A program made the position numbers and the translations under genes. Below the pieces are notes generated by a model. It saw only the letters and a list, made by a program, of their open reading frames with translations. It had not been told where the DNA came from and made no database searches. This document shows positions 22,978 to 32,987 of a stretch of 48,291 nucleotides of DNA, piece after piece. Source of the DNA: Comamonas avium (GTDB lineage Bacteria; Pseudomonadota; Gammaproteobacteria; Burkholderiales; Burkholderiaceae_C). The stretch lies in NCBI RefSeq assembly GCF_014836675.1, contig NZ_JACSQK010000005.1, forward strand, positions 1-48,291, given 5' to 3'. The stretch's first letter is position 1; every line of letters begins with the position of its first letter.

Positions 22978-23008
22978 GAAAAAGGGACGCTGAAGGCGTC
23001 CCTTTTTC
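22978..23008 (+). terminator. Terminator of argH
   Basis: GAAAAAGGGACGC (22978-22990), loop TGAAG, GCGTCCCTTTTTC (22996-23008). The 29-nt core, loop included, is identical to the uvrD terminator at 11672-11702. Confidence 0.9.
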
Positions 23009-23165
23009 TTTGTTGGTGCCTTGCTTGCAGAGATTGTGTGCATTAAGTGGCGAATGGGTGCATCACGATTTGCTATGTTTTTTGTAGAATTTTTGCGTTT
23101 TTCGACTGATAAGCTAGCAGATGGCCGTGTATGGCTGCTTTTATTTTTAACTGCTGGAGAAATTA

Positions 23166-24161
23166 GTGACCCACGCTTCACGTCGTCGATTCCTTGCCCA
23201 AACTGCTGCCCAAGCAGCGCTGCTGGCTACAGCCAGCGTGGCAGGGGGCCGCTGGGCGTGGGCTGCAGACAAACCTGTGCGCATCCTGGTTGGTTTTCCA
23301 CCCGGCGGGGGCACAGACGTGATTGCACGTTTGCTCCAGGAGCCGCTGAGCCAGCGCTTGGGGCGCACGGTCATCATTGAAAACAAGCCCGGTGCGGGCG
23401 GGCAGATTGCGGCGCAGCAACTCAAAGCCTCGGTGGCTGATGGCACAACGCTGTTCTTGACGCATGACCACAGCATCTCCATCTTGCCGCAGGTGGTGCG
23501 CCATGCAGGGTTTGATCCGGCACTCGATTTTGAGCCTGTGGGGGGCTTTGCCTCATTTGTGAATACGTTTGCAGTATCGGCCCTGCATCCAGCCAAGACT
23601 TTTGAGGAATATCTGGACTGGGTGCGTCAAGCTGCGGGTGGCCGCAGTGCGGTGGGTATTCCGGCACCGGCGTCCACGCCAGAGTTCTTGGTCAAGCAAA
23701 TTGCCAACCGTTATCAGCTGGATCTGATTGCCATCCCATACAAGGGCAGTGCCCCCATGATCGGGGACATGCTGGGTCGCCAGATTGAAGCTGGCATTGG
23801 CTCAGTGCAAGACTTTGTGAATTACCACCAGGAAGGCAAATTGCGTGTGCTGGCAGTACTGGGTGGCAAGCGCCAGCCCATGTTGCCGCAAGTGCCCACC
23901 TTCTCGGAGCTAGGTCTCAAAGGCTTGGAAGACATGCCGTACTACGGTATTTATGCCCCCAAAGGCGTGCCTGCAGCATTCACGCAGCGGTTTTCCAAAG
24001 CCTTGGCAGACAGCGTGCGGGAGCCGCACATTCGTCAGCAGCTAGAGGCGATCGGCTTGGTGGTAGATTCAATGACACCTGCGCAATTGGCGCAGCGTGA
24101 GCGGACTTACACGGCAGTCTGGACGCGCATCATCAGCGAAAGTGGCTTCAAACCTCAGTAA
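23166..24161 (+). CDS. TctC/Bug-family periplasmic substrate-binding protein, Tat-exported
   Basis: 331 residues starting at GTG 23166 with GGAGA six bases upstream. The N-terminus carries a twin-arginine signal (SRRRFLAQTAAQAALLATAS, cleavage near AWA-AD). The mature part has the Bug family landmarks KPVRILVGFPPGGGTDVIAR (about 35-54), VIIENKPGAGGQIAAQQLK (about 68-86) and IPYKGSAPMIGDMLGRQIEA (about 191-210). Bug proteins bind carboxylates, amino acids or aromatics in the periplasm. Most, like this one, have no TctAB membrane genes beside them and their ligand is unknown. Terminator at 24185-24216. Confidence 0.88.
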   Translation: MTHASRRRFLAQTAAQAALLATASVAGGRWAWAADKPVRILVGFPPGGGTDVIARLLQEPLSQRLGRTVIIENKPGAGGQIAAQQLKASVADGTTLFLTHDHSISILPQVVRHAGFDPALDFEPVGGFASFVNTFAVSALHPAKTFEEYLDWVRQAAGGRSAVGIPAPASTPEFLVKQIANRYQLDLIAIPYKGSAPMIGDMLGRQIEAGIGSVQDFVNYHQEGKLRVLAVLGGKRQPMLPQVPTFSELGLKGLEDMPYYGIYAPKGVPAAFTQRFSKALADSVREPHIRQQLEAIGLVVDSMTPAQLAQRERTYTAVWTRIISESGFKPQ

Positions 24162-24184
24162 ATCGCCATAGCATTGTGGGTGCC

Positions 24185-24216
24185 AAAGCCGCAGGCCATT
24201 GCGCCGCGGCTTTTTT
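24185..24216 (+). terminator. Terminator of the TctC-type gene
   Basis: AAAGCCGC (24185-24192) pairs with GCGGCTTT (24206-24213) across a 13-nt loop and is followed by a T run ending at 24216. Confidence 0.82.
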
Positions 24217-24317
24217 ATTGCCTGAAAAAAGCGCCAATGTCTGATGAAACGATGCGTGCTGTCAGTGCTAGGCTTGGCGATATTCATATCAATACAAAAA
24301 ATGATTAGGGGCTGCAG

Positions 24318-27300
24318 ATGCGCTTGAATGTGTTGTGGGGGCTCATGGCCGCGGGGGCATCGCTGTCTGGAGCGGCCCATGCGGTATCTATTACCCAAGT
24401 CACGCCCAAAGGGAGCGTGAGTGATGTGCGCCAGGTGGTGGTGCAAACCGCAGCGGATGCGGTGCGCTTTGGCAATGCCCAGGCGCCAGATCCGGTGCGT
24501 GTGCAGTGTCTGCCAGAACAAGCCGGCAAAGGTACGGGCCGATGGAACGATGCACGCGAGTGGGTGTGGCAGTTTGAACAAAGCCCGCCCGCTGGAACAC
24601 GTTGCAATGTGCAGATAGATAAAGCTTTCAAGTCGCCCACGGGTGAAGCCCTGGCAGGTGCTGCAAGCTATCAGTTTGAAGTGGCTGGCCCCTCGATCAT
24701 TCAGACCTGGCCCAGCACCTATGAAGCAGTGGATGAGGCGCAGACCTTTGTGCTGCAGCTCAATGGCGCGGCGACACCGCAGAGCCTGCAGCAGCATGTG
24801 TACTGCCGCAGCCAGGATGTGGGAGAACGCATTCCTGTACGTGTGCTGGACGATGCAGCAACGCGAAAAATTACCCAAGCGCTCGAGCTTTCTGGCAAAG
24901 GCCACTATGCGGCGCTGGAGTGCAATCGCCGCCTGACTGCTGGCAGCAGCATGCAGCTGGTCTATGGCGCTGGCGTGCAGATGGCCAATGGTGTGGCCAA
25001 TAAAAACACCAAGACCTTGGACTTCAATGTCCGTGAAGCATTCACGGCACAGCTGCAGTGCCAGCGCGAACGGGCCAATGCAGGGTGTCTGCCGATTCGT
25101 GACGTTGTGGTGTCTTTTTCTGCACCTGTGGCTGAGGCGCAGGTCAAGCAGGTGCACCTGCTGTTCAACGGAAAGAAAATACAGCCAACTCTGGATAAAG
25201 AGTCCAAGGACACGTTCAGCGAACTGCGCTTTGCTGCACCGTTTGAACCCTTGGGCAAGTACCAACTGGTGTTGCCAGAGAAGTTCCAGGATGACGCGGG
25301 GCGGGCTTTGGTGAATGCCAGCTCTTTTCCTCTCTCGTTGGTCATGGGGGACACCCCGCCACTGGTGAAGTTTGGCGCATCTCCTTTTGGCGTGCTGGAG
25401 CGTTTTGCCGAAGGTGATGAGGGCACGGCTGTGCTGCCCGTGACTGTGCGCAAAGTAGAAGCCATGGATGTGCGTGCCAGTGGCGCTGGTGCACAGGTGC
25501 GAAATTTGCGGCTGGTCAACGACGCCGACATCATTCGCTGGTGGGATCTGGTGCAGCGCTATGACCGCGGCTGGGTCAACCGCAAACAGGCGCAGCGTGA
25601 ATTGAAGACACGCTTGCCCAACCCTGTGGATGAAAACGACAGCCACTCTCTGGCCACGCGCACGGTGTCTTTGCTGCAAGGGCAGCAGGGCGTGCAGTCA
25701 TTGAGCTTGCCCAAGTCCAAGGACGGGGACCCCCGTCCGTTTGAAGTGGTCGGCATTCCTTTGCCGCAACCCGGTTTCCATGTGCTGGAAGTGGAGTCGC
25801 CTCTTTTGGGCGCGGCTTTGCTCGATGAGCGTTTGGGTGCTCCGCGCAGCATGTTTGTTCGTACATCTGCTCTGGTCACTAATTTGGCGGTTCACCTGAA
25901 GCTGGGGCGCGAAGGCTCTGCAGTCTGGGTGACCTCGTTGGACAAGGGGCTGCCAGTTGCCGGTGCCAAAGTGCAGGTTTCTGACTGCCGTGGCAGGCCA
26001 CACCACTCGGGCCAGACCGATGCACAGGGTTTGCTGCAGCTTCCCGACTTGGGCAAAGATGCACCACGCTGCGATATGCACGAAGGCAGCGGCCAGTGGT
26101 TTGTCAGTGCCCGCTACAGTGACAAAGGCGTGGAGGACACGGCATTTGTCTGGAGTGACTGGCAGCGCGGCATCGAGCCTTGGCGATTTAATGTGCCCAC
26201 CGCATGGGGCAATCAACCTGAGCGTGTAGCACACACCGTTTTCGATCGCAACCTAGTGCGGGCTGGCGAGACGGTGTCGATGAAGCACTTTGTGCGCACG
26301 CAAACCGTGCAGGGTTTGGCATTGCCCCAGGATTGGCCGGTAGAGCAGGTCATCACCCACGTAGGCAGCGGGCAGCAATACAAGCAAGCGCTGCAGTGGG
26401 CTGCGACCCAAAATGGGGGCCGCAATGCAACCAGTAGTTTTGCAGTGCCTGAAGCTGCAAAGCTGGGTATGTACACCGTTGAGCTGCGCTGGGCTGCTTC
26501 TGCACAAGGCGGGCAGCGTGTGATGGAGTCTGGGCAGTTCCGTGTCGAGGCATTCAGGCTGCCGGTCTTTCAGGGCAGTGTGCAGCCGGTAGATAAGGGC
26601 GCACTGGTACAGCCCAAAGAACCACCTGTGGCCGTGAGTTTGAACTTCATCAACGGCGGTGCTGCCAGTGGGCAGGATGTTCAGGTCAGCGCTTTGCTGC
26701 GAGATTACAGCGTTAATTTTGAGCGCTGGAGAGGCTACAACTTTAGCGCGCCACGCACGCAAGAGCAGGCAGATCGCGAGAGCGAGGATGTCAGCAGTGA
26801 TGGATCGCGTTTGGTGGCCGACAAGCTGAAATTAACTTTGGATAAACAAGGTCAGGGCCAGGTCAAGCTGCCCGCACTGCCACCGGTCACTGCGCCACAG
26901 AGTCTGGTGCTGGAGGCCAGCTTTGCAGATCCCAACGGTGAAATTCAAAGTTTGCGCAGTACGCAAACGCTGTGGCCTGCAGCTGTGCTGGCAGGGATCC
27001 GTACGGAAGGCTGGATGTCTGTCGGACGCAAGATGCGCCTGCAGGCGGTGGCTGTAGATGCACAGGGCAATCCGCAGGCGGGTGTCCCGCTGAAGGTGCA
27101 AGCCGTGCAGCACACCACCACCACCACACGCAAGCGCTTGGTGGGTGGTTTCTACAGTTATGACAACCAGCGCAACAGCAAAGATCTGGGAGAAGTGTGC
27201 AGCGGTAAAAGTGATGCACGCGGCTTGCTGCTCTGTGAAGTGCAGGTCGTAGAGGCGGGCGAGGTCGAGCTGATTGCTTCTGCCCAAGACAAGCAGGGCC

Positions 27301-30218
27301 ACACGGCGCGTGCGGCAGACACTGTCTGGGTGACAGGACAAGGTGAGCTGTGGTTTGGTGGACAGGACCACGACCGCATGGATGTCCTGGCGGAAAAGAC
27401 CAGCTACGCACCGGGTGAGACGGCCAAGCTGCAAGTGCGCATGCCCTTTCGCGAGGCGACTGCCTTGGTCAGCGTGGAGCGCGAAGGCGTGCTGCACACC
27501 CAGGTGGTGCAGCTGGAGGGCAAAGACCCAACCATTGAGCTGCCTGTGCAAGCAGGCTGGGGGCCGAATGTCTATGTCACCGTGCTGGCCCTGCGTGGCC
27601 GTTTGTACGAAGTGCCCTGGTACAGCTTTTTCACATGGGGCTACAAAGCGCCTCGCCAGTGGTGGAATTCGTTTTGGTACGGCGGCAAGGAATATGTCGC
27701 CCCGACAGCCATGGTGGACTTGAGCAAGCCTGCATTCCGCCTGGGTGTTGCAGAGCTGCAAGTGCAAGACCGATCGCAGCAACTGAACGTGGCGGTGCAG
27801 GCTGACAAGTCCAGCTACCAGATTCGAGACAAAGCCAGAATCACCATCCGCGCAACGCTGCAAAATGGCAAACCTGCCGCACATGCTGAAGTGGCTGTGG
27901 CGGCAGTGGACAAGGCTTTGCTGGAGCTGTCTGCCAACGCAAGCTGGGATTTGCGCGCCGCCATGTGGCAGCGCCGCAGCTGGGCGGTAGATACCGCCAC
28001 GGCCCAGATGGAAGTGGTGGGACGGCGCCATTACGGGCGCAAAGCAGCTGCGCCGGGCGGCGGCGGTGGCCAGGGTGCACCCACGCGCGAGCTGCTGGAT
28101 ACCTTGCTGCTTTGGCAACCCAAGCTGCAGCTCGATGCCCAGGGCCAGGCGGTACTGGAGGTGCCGCTCAACGATGCATTGACCAGCTTTACCATCGTGG
28201 CAGTGGCCGATGACGGTGTGCAGCGCTTTGGCACAGGCAGTGTGGACATCCGCACCAGCCAGGATTTGCAACTGATCAGTGGCTTGCCACCCGTGGTGCG
28301 CGAGGGCGACAAGTTCCGCGCCATGCTCACAGTGCGTAACACTACCGATCAGCCCATGCAGGTCAAGTTGCAGCCCAAGGTATCGGGCGCAGAACTGGCC
28401 GCGCAGACTGTGCAAGTACCGGCACAGGAAGCGCGTGAAGTGACCTGGGACGTGACCGTGCCCGCCAGCTTGATGCAGGCGGCGCAAGGTCAATGGCATT
28501 GGCAGATACATGCCCAGGACACCAAGACGGGTGCCCAAGACGAGTTGGCCGTGAGCCAGCGCTTGTTGCCCGCAGTGCCGCTGGCTGTGCAACAGGCCAC
28601 GGTGCAGCAAATTGAGAGCCACTGGGAGCAGGCCTTGAGCTGGCCTGAGAACGCGATTCCCGGAAAAGGCGGACTGCGCCTGACGTTCAGCGACAAGCTG
28701 GCAGACAGCGAGAACGGCGCACCCGGTCTGCGAGACTGGTGGGCGGCTTACCCGTATGCATGCCTGGAACAAACCGTAGGCAAAGCCATTGGACTGAACG
28801 ATGTGCAACTGTGGCAGCGCACGATGGCGCAGTTGCCCACGTACCTGGACGACGATGGTCTGGCCATGTATTTCCCTCCGCAAGACGGTCGCCGTGCGCA
28901 AGGCAGTGACAGCCTGACTGCGCATCTGCTGGCGGTGAACCACAGCCTGCAATCGGTAGACAAGCGCCTGCAATTGCCAGCGTCTGAAAAGGCCCGAATG
29001 GAGTCTGGTTTGATTGCCTTTGTCGAAGGCCGTATCGAACGCCAGCACTGGAGCCCGCGCAAGGATCTGGATGTACGCAAGCTCGCTGCCATTGCGGCCT
29101 TGGCACGCAGTGGCAAGGCACGCCCGGCCATGCTGCAAAGCATCAGCCTGGCCCCGCAAGACTGGCCAACGCATGCAGTGATTGACTGGCTCAGCATCTT
29201 GCAGCAAATGCCGCAAGTGCCTGCGCATGACCAGCGCATGGAAGAGGCGCAGCAAGTGCTGAAAACACGCCTGTCCTATCAAGGCTCTCAAGTGGGCTTT
29301 AGCACCGATGCGCAGGACCAGTGGTGGTGGCTGATGCAAAGCGCTGATGTGAACGTGGCGCGCTTGCTGCTGACCACCATGGGTGACAGTGCCTGGGATG
29401 CGGAGCGCGTTCGTCTGGTCACGGGTTTGCTGGCACGCCAGAAACTGGGTTCGTGGGGAACAACCACGGCCAATACGTGGGCGGGCTTGGCGCTGCGTGA
29501 GTTTTCGCAGCGCTTTGAGCGCGAAGAAGTCACCGGCAACACCACGGCGCTGCTGGGTACTGCCACGCAAACCGTGCACTGGAATGTGCCGCCTGCGCCA
29601 GCAGCCGTCACCGCAGCCTTGCCTGCGGGCAGCGCTGCATCGGTGGAAAATTTGCCAGACCGCACCATGTTCCTGCCTTGGGGCGAACGCCGCATGGGGC
29701 AGCTGAGCGTGCAGCACCGTGGCACCGGCAAACCGTGGGTGGCTTTGCAATCCATTGCCGCTGTGCCACGCACCCAGCCTATGAATGCCGGCTATGTGCT
29801 GAAAAAGACGGTCAGCGCTGTGCAAGGGGCCAATGCCCAGAACTGGCGGCGTGGTGATGTGGTGCGCGTGCGCCTGGAGGTCAATGCCAGCGCCGACATG
29901 ACATGGGTGGCGCTGAGCGATCCCATTCCCGCAGGTGCCACCATCTTGGGCAGTGGTCTGGGGCGTGACTCTGAAGTTGCGCAGCAAGGTCAAGGCCAAG
30001 CGAGCGAAGGCGCGTGGCCTGCATTTGTGGAGCGTGGCCAGGACAGCTACCGGGTGTATTGGGACTACCTGCCCAAGGGTGTGTCGGTGGTGGAATACAC
30101 CGTGCGTTTGAACAATGCCGGTGACTTTGCCCTGCCACCCACACGGGCTGAAGCGCTGTATGCACCAGAGATGTTTGGCGAGCTGCCCAACGCACGCTGG
30201 AAGGTGGCGCAGCCCTGA
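24318..30218 (+). CDS. Bacterial alpha-2-macroglobulin (YfhM-like) with thioester
   Basis: 1966 residues. Bacterial alpha-2-macroglobulins are periplasmic protease traps: cleavage of a bait region triggers a conformational change and a Cys-Gln thioester that binds the attacker. Signal peptide MRLNVLWGLMAAGASLSGA, cleavage near AHA-VS; there is no lipobox cysteine, unlike E. coli YfhM. Many macroglobulin-type beta domains follow. A bait-like, Gly-rich segment (RKAAAPGGGGGQGAPTREL) occurs near residue 1245, before the alpha-2-macroglobulin core (LLLWQPKLQLDAQGQAVLEV and TSFTIVAVADDG). The thioester motif is PYACLEQTVGKA with C1482 and Q1485. The end has a receptor-like beta domain. AGGGG lies 7 bases before the ATG. 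Family members usually sit beside pbpC, which here is 4.5 kb downstream. Confidence 0.92.
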   Translation: MRLNVLWGLMAAGASLSGAAHAVSITQVTPKGSVSDVRQVVVQTAADAVRFGNAQAPDPVRVQCLPEQAGKGTGRWNDAREWVWQFEQSPPAGTRCNVQIDKAFKSPTGEALAGAASYQFEVAGPSIIQTWPSTYEAVDEAQTFVLQLNGAATPQSLQQHVYCRSQDVGERIPVRVLDDAATRKITQALELSGKGHYAALECNRRLTAGSSMQLVYGAGVQMANGVANKNTKTLDFNVREAFTAQLQCQRERANAGCLPIRDVVVSFSAPVAEAQVKQVHLLFNGKKIQPTLDKESKDTFSELRFAAPFEPLGKYQLVLPEKFQDDAGRALVNASSFPLSLVMGDTPPLVKFGASPFGVLERFAEGDEGTAVLPVTVRKVEAMDVRASGAGAQVRNLRLVNDADIIRWWDLVQRYDRGWVNRKQAQRELKTRLPNPVDENDSHSLATRTVSLLQGQQGVQSLSLPKSKDGDPRPFEVVGIPLPQPGFHVLEVESPLLGAALLDERLGAPRSMFVRTSALVTNLAVHLKLGREGSAVWVTSLDKGLPVAGAKVQVSDCRGRPHHSGQTDAQGLLQLPDLGKDAPRCDMHEGSGQWFVSARYSDKGVEDTAFVWSDWQRGIEPWRFNVPTAWGNQPERVAHTVFDRNLVRAGETVSMKHFVRTQTVQGLALPQDWPVEQVITHVGSGQQYKQALQWAATQNGGRNATSSFAVPEAAKLGMYTVELRWAASAQGGQRVMESGQFRVEAFRLPVFQGSVQPVDKGALVQPKEPPVAVSLNFINGGAASGQDVQVSALLRDYSVNFERWRGYNFSAPRTQEQADRESEDVSSDGSRLVADKLKLTLDKQGQGQVKLPALPPVTAPQSLVLEASFADPNGEIQSLRSTQTLWPAAVLAGIRTEGWMSVGRKMRLQAVAVDAQGNPQAGVPLKVQAVQHTTTTTRKRLVGGFYSYDNQRNSKDLGEVCSGKSDARGLLLCEVQVVEAGEVELIASAQDKQGHTARAADTVWVTGQGELWFGGQDHDRMDVLAEKTSYAPGETAKLQVRMPFREATALVSVEREGVLHTQVVQLEGKDPTIELPVQAGWGPNVYVTVLALRGRLYEVPWYSFFTWGYKAPRQWWNSFWYGGKEYVAPTAMVDLSKPAFRLGVAELQVQDRSQQLNVAVQADKSSYQIRDKARITIRATLQNGKPAAHAEVAVAAVDKALLELSANASWDLRAAMWQRRSWAVDTATAQMEVVGRRHYGRKAAAPGGGGGQGAPTRELLDTLLLWQPKLQLDAQGQAVLEVPLNDALTSFTIVAVADDGVQRFGTGSVDIRTSQDLQLISGLPPVVREGDKFRAMLTVRNTTDQPMQVKLQPKVSGAELAAQTVQVPAQEAREVTWDVTVPASLMQAAQGQWHWQIHAQDTKTGAQDELAVSQRLLPAVPLAVQQATVQQIESHWEQALSWPENAIPGKGGLRLTFSDKLADSENGAPGLRDWWAAYPYACLEQTVGKAIGLNDVQLWQRTMAQLPTYLDDDGLAMYFPPQDGRRAQGSDSLTAHLLAVNHSLQSVDKRLQLPASEKARMESGLIAFVEGRIERQHWSPRKDLDVRKLAAIAALARSGKARPAMLQSISLAPQDWPTHAVIDWLSILQQMPQVPAHDQRMEEAQQVLKTRLSYQGSQVGFSTDAQDQWWWLMQSADVNVARLLLTTMGDSAWDAERVRLVTGLLARQKLGSWGTTTANTWAGLALREFSQRFEREEVTGNTTALLGTATQTVHWNVPPAPAAVTAALPAGSAASVENLPDRTMFLPWGERRMGQLSVQHRGTGKPWVALQSIAAVPRTQPMNAGYVLKKTVSAVQGANAQNWRRGDVVRVRLEVNASADMTWVALSDPIPAGATILGSGLGRDSEVAQQGQGQASEGAWPAFVERGQDSYRVYWDYLPKGVSVVEYTVRLNNAGDFALPPTRAEALYAPEMFGELPNARWKVAQP

Positions 30219-30303
30219 GCGGCGTGTTTGTCTATTGCGTGACCTGCCTTGCAGCGCCATGAAATAGACAGTCCGTCGCTCAACCTTGGGCCAGAAAGAC
30301 CTT

Positions 30304-30606
30304 ATGCACTATTTGCTGACTTACCAATACACCGACGATTACCTGGTGCGGCGTAACCTGTTTCGCAATGAACACTTGCGCCACGCATGGGCTGCACAGG
30401 CGCGTGGTGAGCTGTTGCTGGGTGGGGCGGCGGGTGATCCCCCCAGCAGCGCCGTGCTGGTTTTTAGCTGTGACAGCGCCCACACGGTCGAGCAGTTTGT
30501 GCAGGCAGATCCCTATGTCGTGCATGGGCTGGTGCGCAGCCACACCGTTCAGCCGTGGGCGACGGTGGTGGGTAAAGAAGCGAGCACACCCGTGCATCCG
30601 CAATAG
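30304..30606 (+). CDS. YciI-like protein
   Basis: 100 residues. MHYLLTYQYTDDYLVRRNLF, then HLRHAWAAQARGELLLGGAA and VEQFVQADPYVVHGLV follow the YciI/ferredoxin-like fold, where a conserved His-Asp pair (here H in RNEHLRHA and D in ADPYV) suggests an enzymatic role that is still unclear. Homologues are small cytoplasmic dimers. ATG 30304 is preferred over an upstream TTG. It lies 85 bp after the macroglobulin gene in the same direction, without a terminator between, so it may be co-transcribed. A repeat copy follows. Confidence 0.8.
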   Translation: MHYLLTYQYTDDYLVRRNLFRNEHLRHAWAAQARGELLLGGAAGDPPSSAVLVFSCDSAHTVEQFVQADPYVVHGLVRSHTVQPWATVVGKEASTPVHPQ

Positions 30607-30607
30607 T

Positions 30608-30712
30608 TTTTAAAATAGTAGCTATCAGCGCTTGCTGTGCAACGATTTAAGATAGTTATCTATCTGAAACCGATGTGGGGTAAGCGTTGAATGCTATTTT
30701 TATATTCAAAGT
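30608..30712 (+). repeat. Dispersed intergenic repeat, copy after the yciI-like gene
   Basis: AATAGTAGCTATCAGCGCTTGC at the left mirrors GTAAGCGTTGAATGCTATTTTT at the right as an imperfect inverted repeat. An inner hairpin, GATAGTTATCTATC, sits between them. Same plan and similar ends as the copies at 17038-17134 and 41562-41665. This AGCGCTT...GCTATTTTT type of element is common between genes in Comamonadaceae. Confidence 0.65.
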
Positions 30713-30799
30713 CAGCAGGCTGCGTGTTTTGTCTGACGCCCGGGGCGGGCGATGCTCTGCATACTCGCGCTGAAACACAAACTCCACAGAACGAAGATC

Positions 30800-32860
30800 A
30801 TGGCCCATCCAGTAAATGAATCTGGCGCAGCCGCGGCGCCTAAAACGACTTTCTCCGCACCTGTGGTGGTACCTGCTCTGCTAGTGCTGGGTGCACTGCT
30901 GGTGTTGTGTGGCGCTTTCCCGGATCTGGCGGACCGGATTTTTTCCAGCGCGCAGTCATGGGTGGTGGGTCACTTTGACTGGTTTTACACCGTCATCGTC
31001 ACGATGTTTCTGGTGTTCCTGATCTTGCTGGCTTGCAGCCGCTATGGCGATATCCGCCTGGGGCCTGACGATGCCAAACCGGAGTTCAGTTTTCTGTCAT
31101 GGACGGCCATGCTCTTTGCCGCTGGCATGGGTATTGGCCTGATGTACTTTGGTGTGGGCGAGCCACTGCAGCATTACCTCAGCCCGCCCACGCAGCTTGC
31201 GGGTACACCAGAGGCCGCACGCGAGGCGCTGACCTCTACGTTCTTTCACTGGGGTCTGCATGCGTGGGCCATCTATGGCGTGATGGGGCTGGTGCTGGCG
31301 TATTTTGGTTTTCGCTACAACCTGCCGCTGACCATGCGTTCGGGCCTGTACCCCTTGCTGCAGCAGCGCATCAATGGGCCCATCGGGCATGGCGTAGACA
31401 CCTTTGCACTGGTTGGCACGATTGCCGGTCTGGCCACCACGCTGGGCTATGGCGCTTTGCAACTGGCAGCGGGCCTGAACATTGTTACGGGCTGGGATAC
31501 CAGCACAGATACATTCCGCGTGGGCTTGATTGTGGTGGTCGTCAGTCTGGCGGGGCTTTCTGCCGCATCAGGTCTGGACAAAGGCGTGCGCCGCCTGTCA
31601 GAGGTGAACCTCATCCTCACGTTCGTTTTGCTGGGCTTTGTGCTGTTCTTTGGCCCCACGGTTTTCTTGCTGCAGGCGTTCAGTGAGAACGTGGGTAACT
31701 ACCTGTCTGGTCTGGTGAGCCTGTCGTTGCGCACGTTTGCATACCAGCCGGCACAAGATCCGGCCTGGTTTGGTGGCTGGACCATTCTTTACTGGGCGTG
31801 GTGGATTTCATGGTCACCATTTGTGGGCATGTTCATTGCCCGCATATCGCGCGGGCGCACGGTGCGTGAATTCATTGTGGGTGTGCTGCTGATACCTACC
31901 GCTTTCAACCTGCTGTGGATGACGGCCTTTGGCAATGGTGCAATCTGGATTGACACCCATGTGGCCCAAGGCGCTTTGGCGCAATCTGCAGGCAATGTGG
32001 ACGCGTTGCTGTTCCGTTTCTTTGAATACCTGCCACTGGCCAAGGCAGTGTCATGGCTGGCGATCGTATTGATTGCCTTGTTCTTTGTGACCTCGGCCGA
32101 CTCGGGTGCCTACGTGGTCGATGCGATTGCTTCGCGCGGTGACCCCCGCTCGCCGGTGTGGCAGCGTCTGTTTTGGGCTGCAGTGCTTGGTGTGACGGCT
32201 GTCGTGCTGCTTTTAGCTGGCGGCCTGAAGGCCCTGCAGGCGATGACGCTGGTGGCGGCCATGCCAGTGGCTGCCATCATGGCGGTGCTGTGCATAGGCC
32301 TGTGGCGAGGGATGAAGGCCGACGTCACGCACGCACGGCAAGACTTGTCACCTGCCACCAGCTTCTGGACTGGCCAGCATTGGCGAAAGCGGCTGGAGCA
32401 GATCGTGCACCAGCCAACGGCAAGCGATGTGAAACGGTTTTTGCAAAAAACCGTGTTGCCTGCCATGCGTGATGTGGCCGCAGAAATGCAGCGCCAGGGC
32501 ATACAGGCACAGGTGCAGGACTACAGTGAGCAAGAGGCCGGTGCAGAGACGGGCACTGTGCGTCTGGTGATACCTACGCCCGAGCTGCGTGACTTTGTCT
32601 ATGGCGTACGTCCCATCAAGCGCAAGCTGCCGGGTTTCATGCTGTCAGAAGTGGCCGATGAAAAGGAAAGCACGCGCCGGCATGTGGTGGAGCCCATCAC
32701 CTTCTTTGCCGATGGCCGAGAAGGCTATGACATTCAATATCTGCGCCATGAGGAGCTGATTGCCGACATATTGCGCAACTACGAGCGTTATCTGTCCGTC
32801 AGTGCAGACCAGCGCACAGTGCTGCTCAATCGTGCGCCGGGGCATGCCGAAGGCGCTTAG
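30800..32860 (+). CDS. betT: BCCT-family choline/betaine transporter (BetT-like)
   Basis: 686 residues. Secondary transporter of the betaine-choline-carnitine family, 12 membrane segments. Signature AAGMGIGLMYFGVGEPLQHY (about 107-126) and the Trp-rich TM8 region WTILYWAWWISWSPFVGMFIAR (about 331-352) are present; the aromatic box there binds quaternary ammonium groups. A long cytoplasmic C-terminus (about 500-686) is typical of BetT, where it senses osmotic state. Hence choline uptake for glycine-betaine synthesis is most likely, although no betAB genes are in the window. ATG 30800 (MAHPVNESG) is preferred over an upstream start with unlikely residues. It stands between the macroglobulin and pbpC genes. 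Confidence 0.82.
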   Translation: MAHPVNESGAAAAPKTTFSAPVVVPALLVLGALLVLCGAFPDLADRIFSSAQSWVVGHFDWFYTVIVTMFLVFLILLACSRYGDIRLGPDDAKPEFSFLSWTAMLFAAGMGIGLMYFGVGEPLQHYLSPPTQLAGTPEAAREALTSTFFHWGLHAWAIYGVMGLVLAYFGFRYNLPLTMRSGLYPLLQQRINGPIGHGVDTFALVGTIAGLATTLGYGALQLAAGLNIVTGWDTSTDTFRVGLIVVVVSLAGLSAASGLDKGVRRLSEVNLILTFVLLGFVLFFGPTVFLLQAFSENVGNYLSGLVSLSLRTFAYQPAQDPAWFGGWTILYWAWWISWSPFVGMFIARISRGRTVREFIVGVLLIPTAFNLLWMTAFGNGAIWIDTHVAQGALAQSAGNVDALLFRFFEYLPLAKAVSWLAIVLIALFFVTSADSGAYVVDAIASRGDPRSPVWQRLFWAAVLGVTAVVLLLAGGLKALQAMTLVAAMPVAAIMAVLCIGLWRGMKADVTHARQDLSPATSFWTGQHWRKRLEQIVHQPTASDVKRFLQKTVLPAMRDVAAEMQRQGIQAQVQDYSEQEAGAETGTVRLVIPTPELRDFVYGVRPIKRKLPGFMLSEVADEKESTRRHVVEPITFFADGREGYDIQYLRHEELIADILRNYERYLSVSADQRTVLLNRAPGHAEGA

Positions 32861-32987
32861 GCTCGTTAACACCACCCTGGATCGTCGTTGGCTGGCGTTG
32901 CCGTACGCCTGCACGCCTGTATTGCCTGTGGCTTCGTCCCTTGTTGCCAAGGCCAATCAAATATTTACTGGGTGGTGTTTGCTGCGT

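Noticed and set aside
28752..28775. CLEQ instead of the animal CGEQ thioester in the macroglobulin, first taken as a broken site
   Set aside because: CLEQ is the usual form in bacterial members such as E. coli YfhM, so the thioester should be functional.
26832..30260. Long open frame (over 1100 codons) antisense to the alpha-2-macroglobulin gene
   Set aside because: It lacks recognisable domains, is rich in His, Gln and Cys, and mirrors the codon pattern of the real gene; such antisense frames are common in GC-rich genes.
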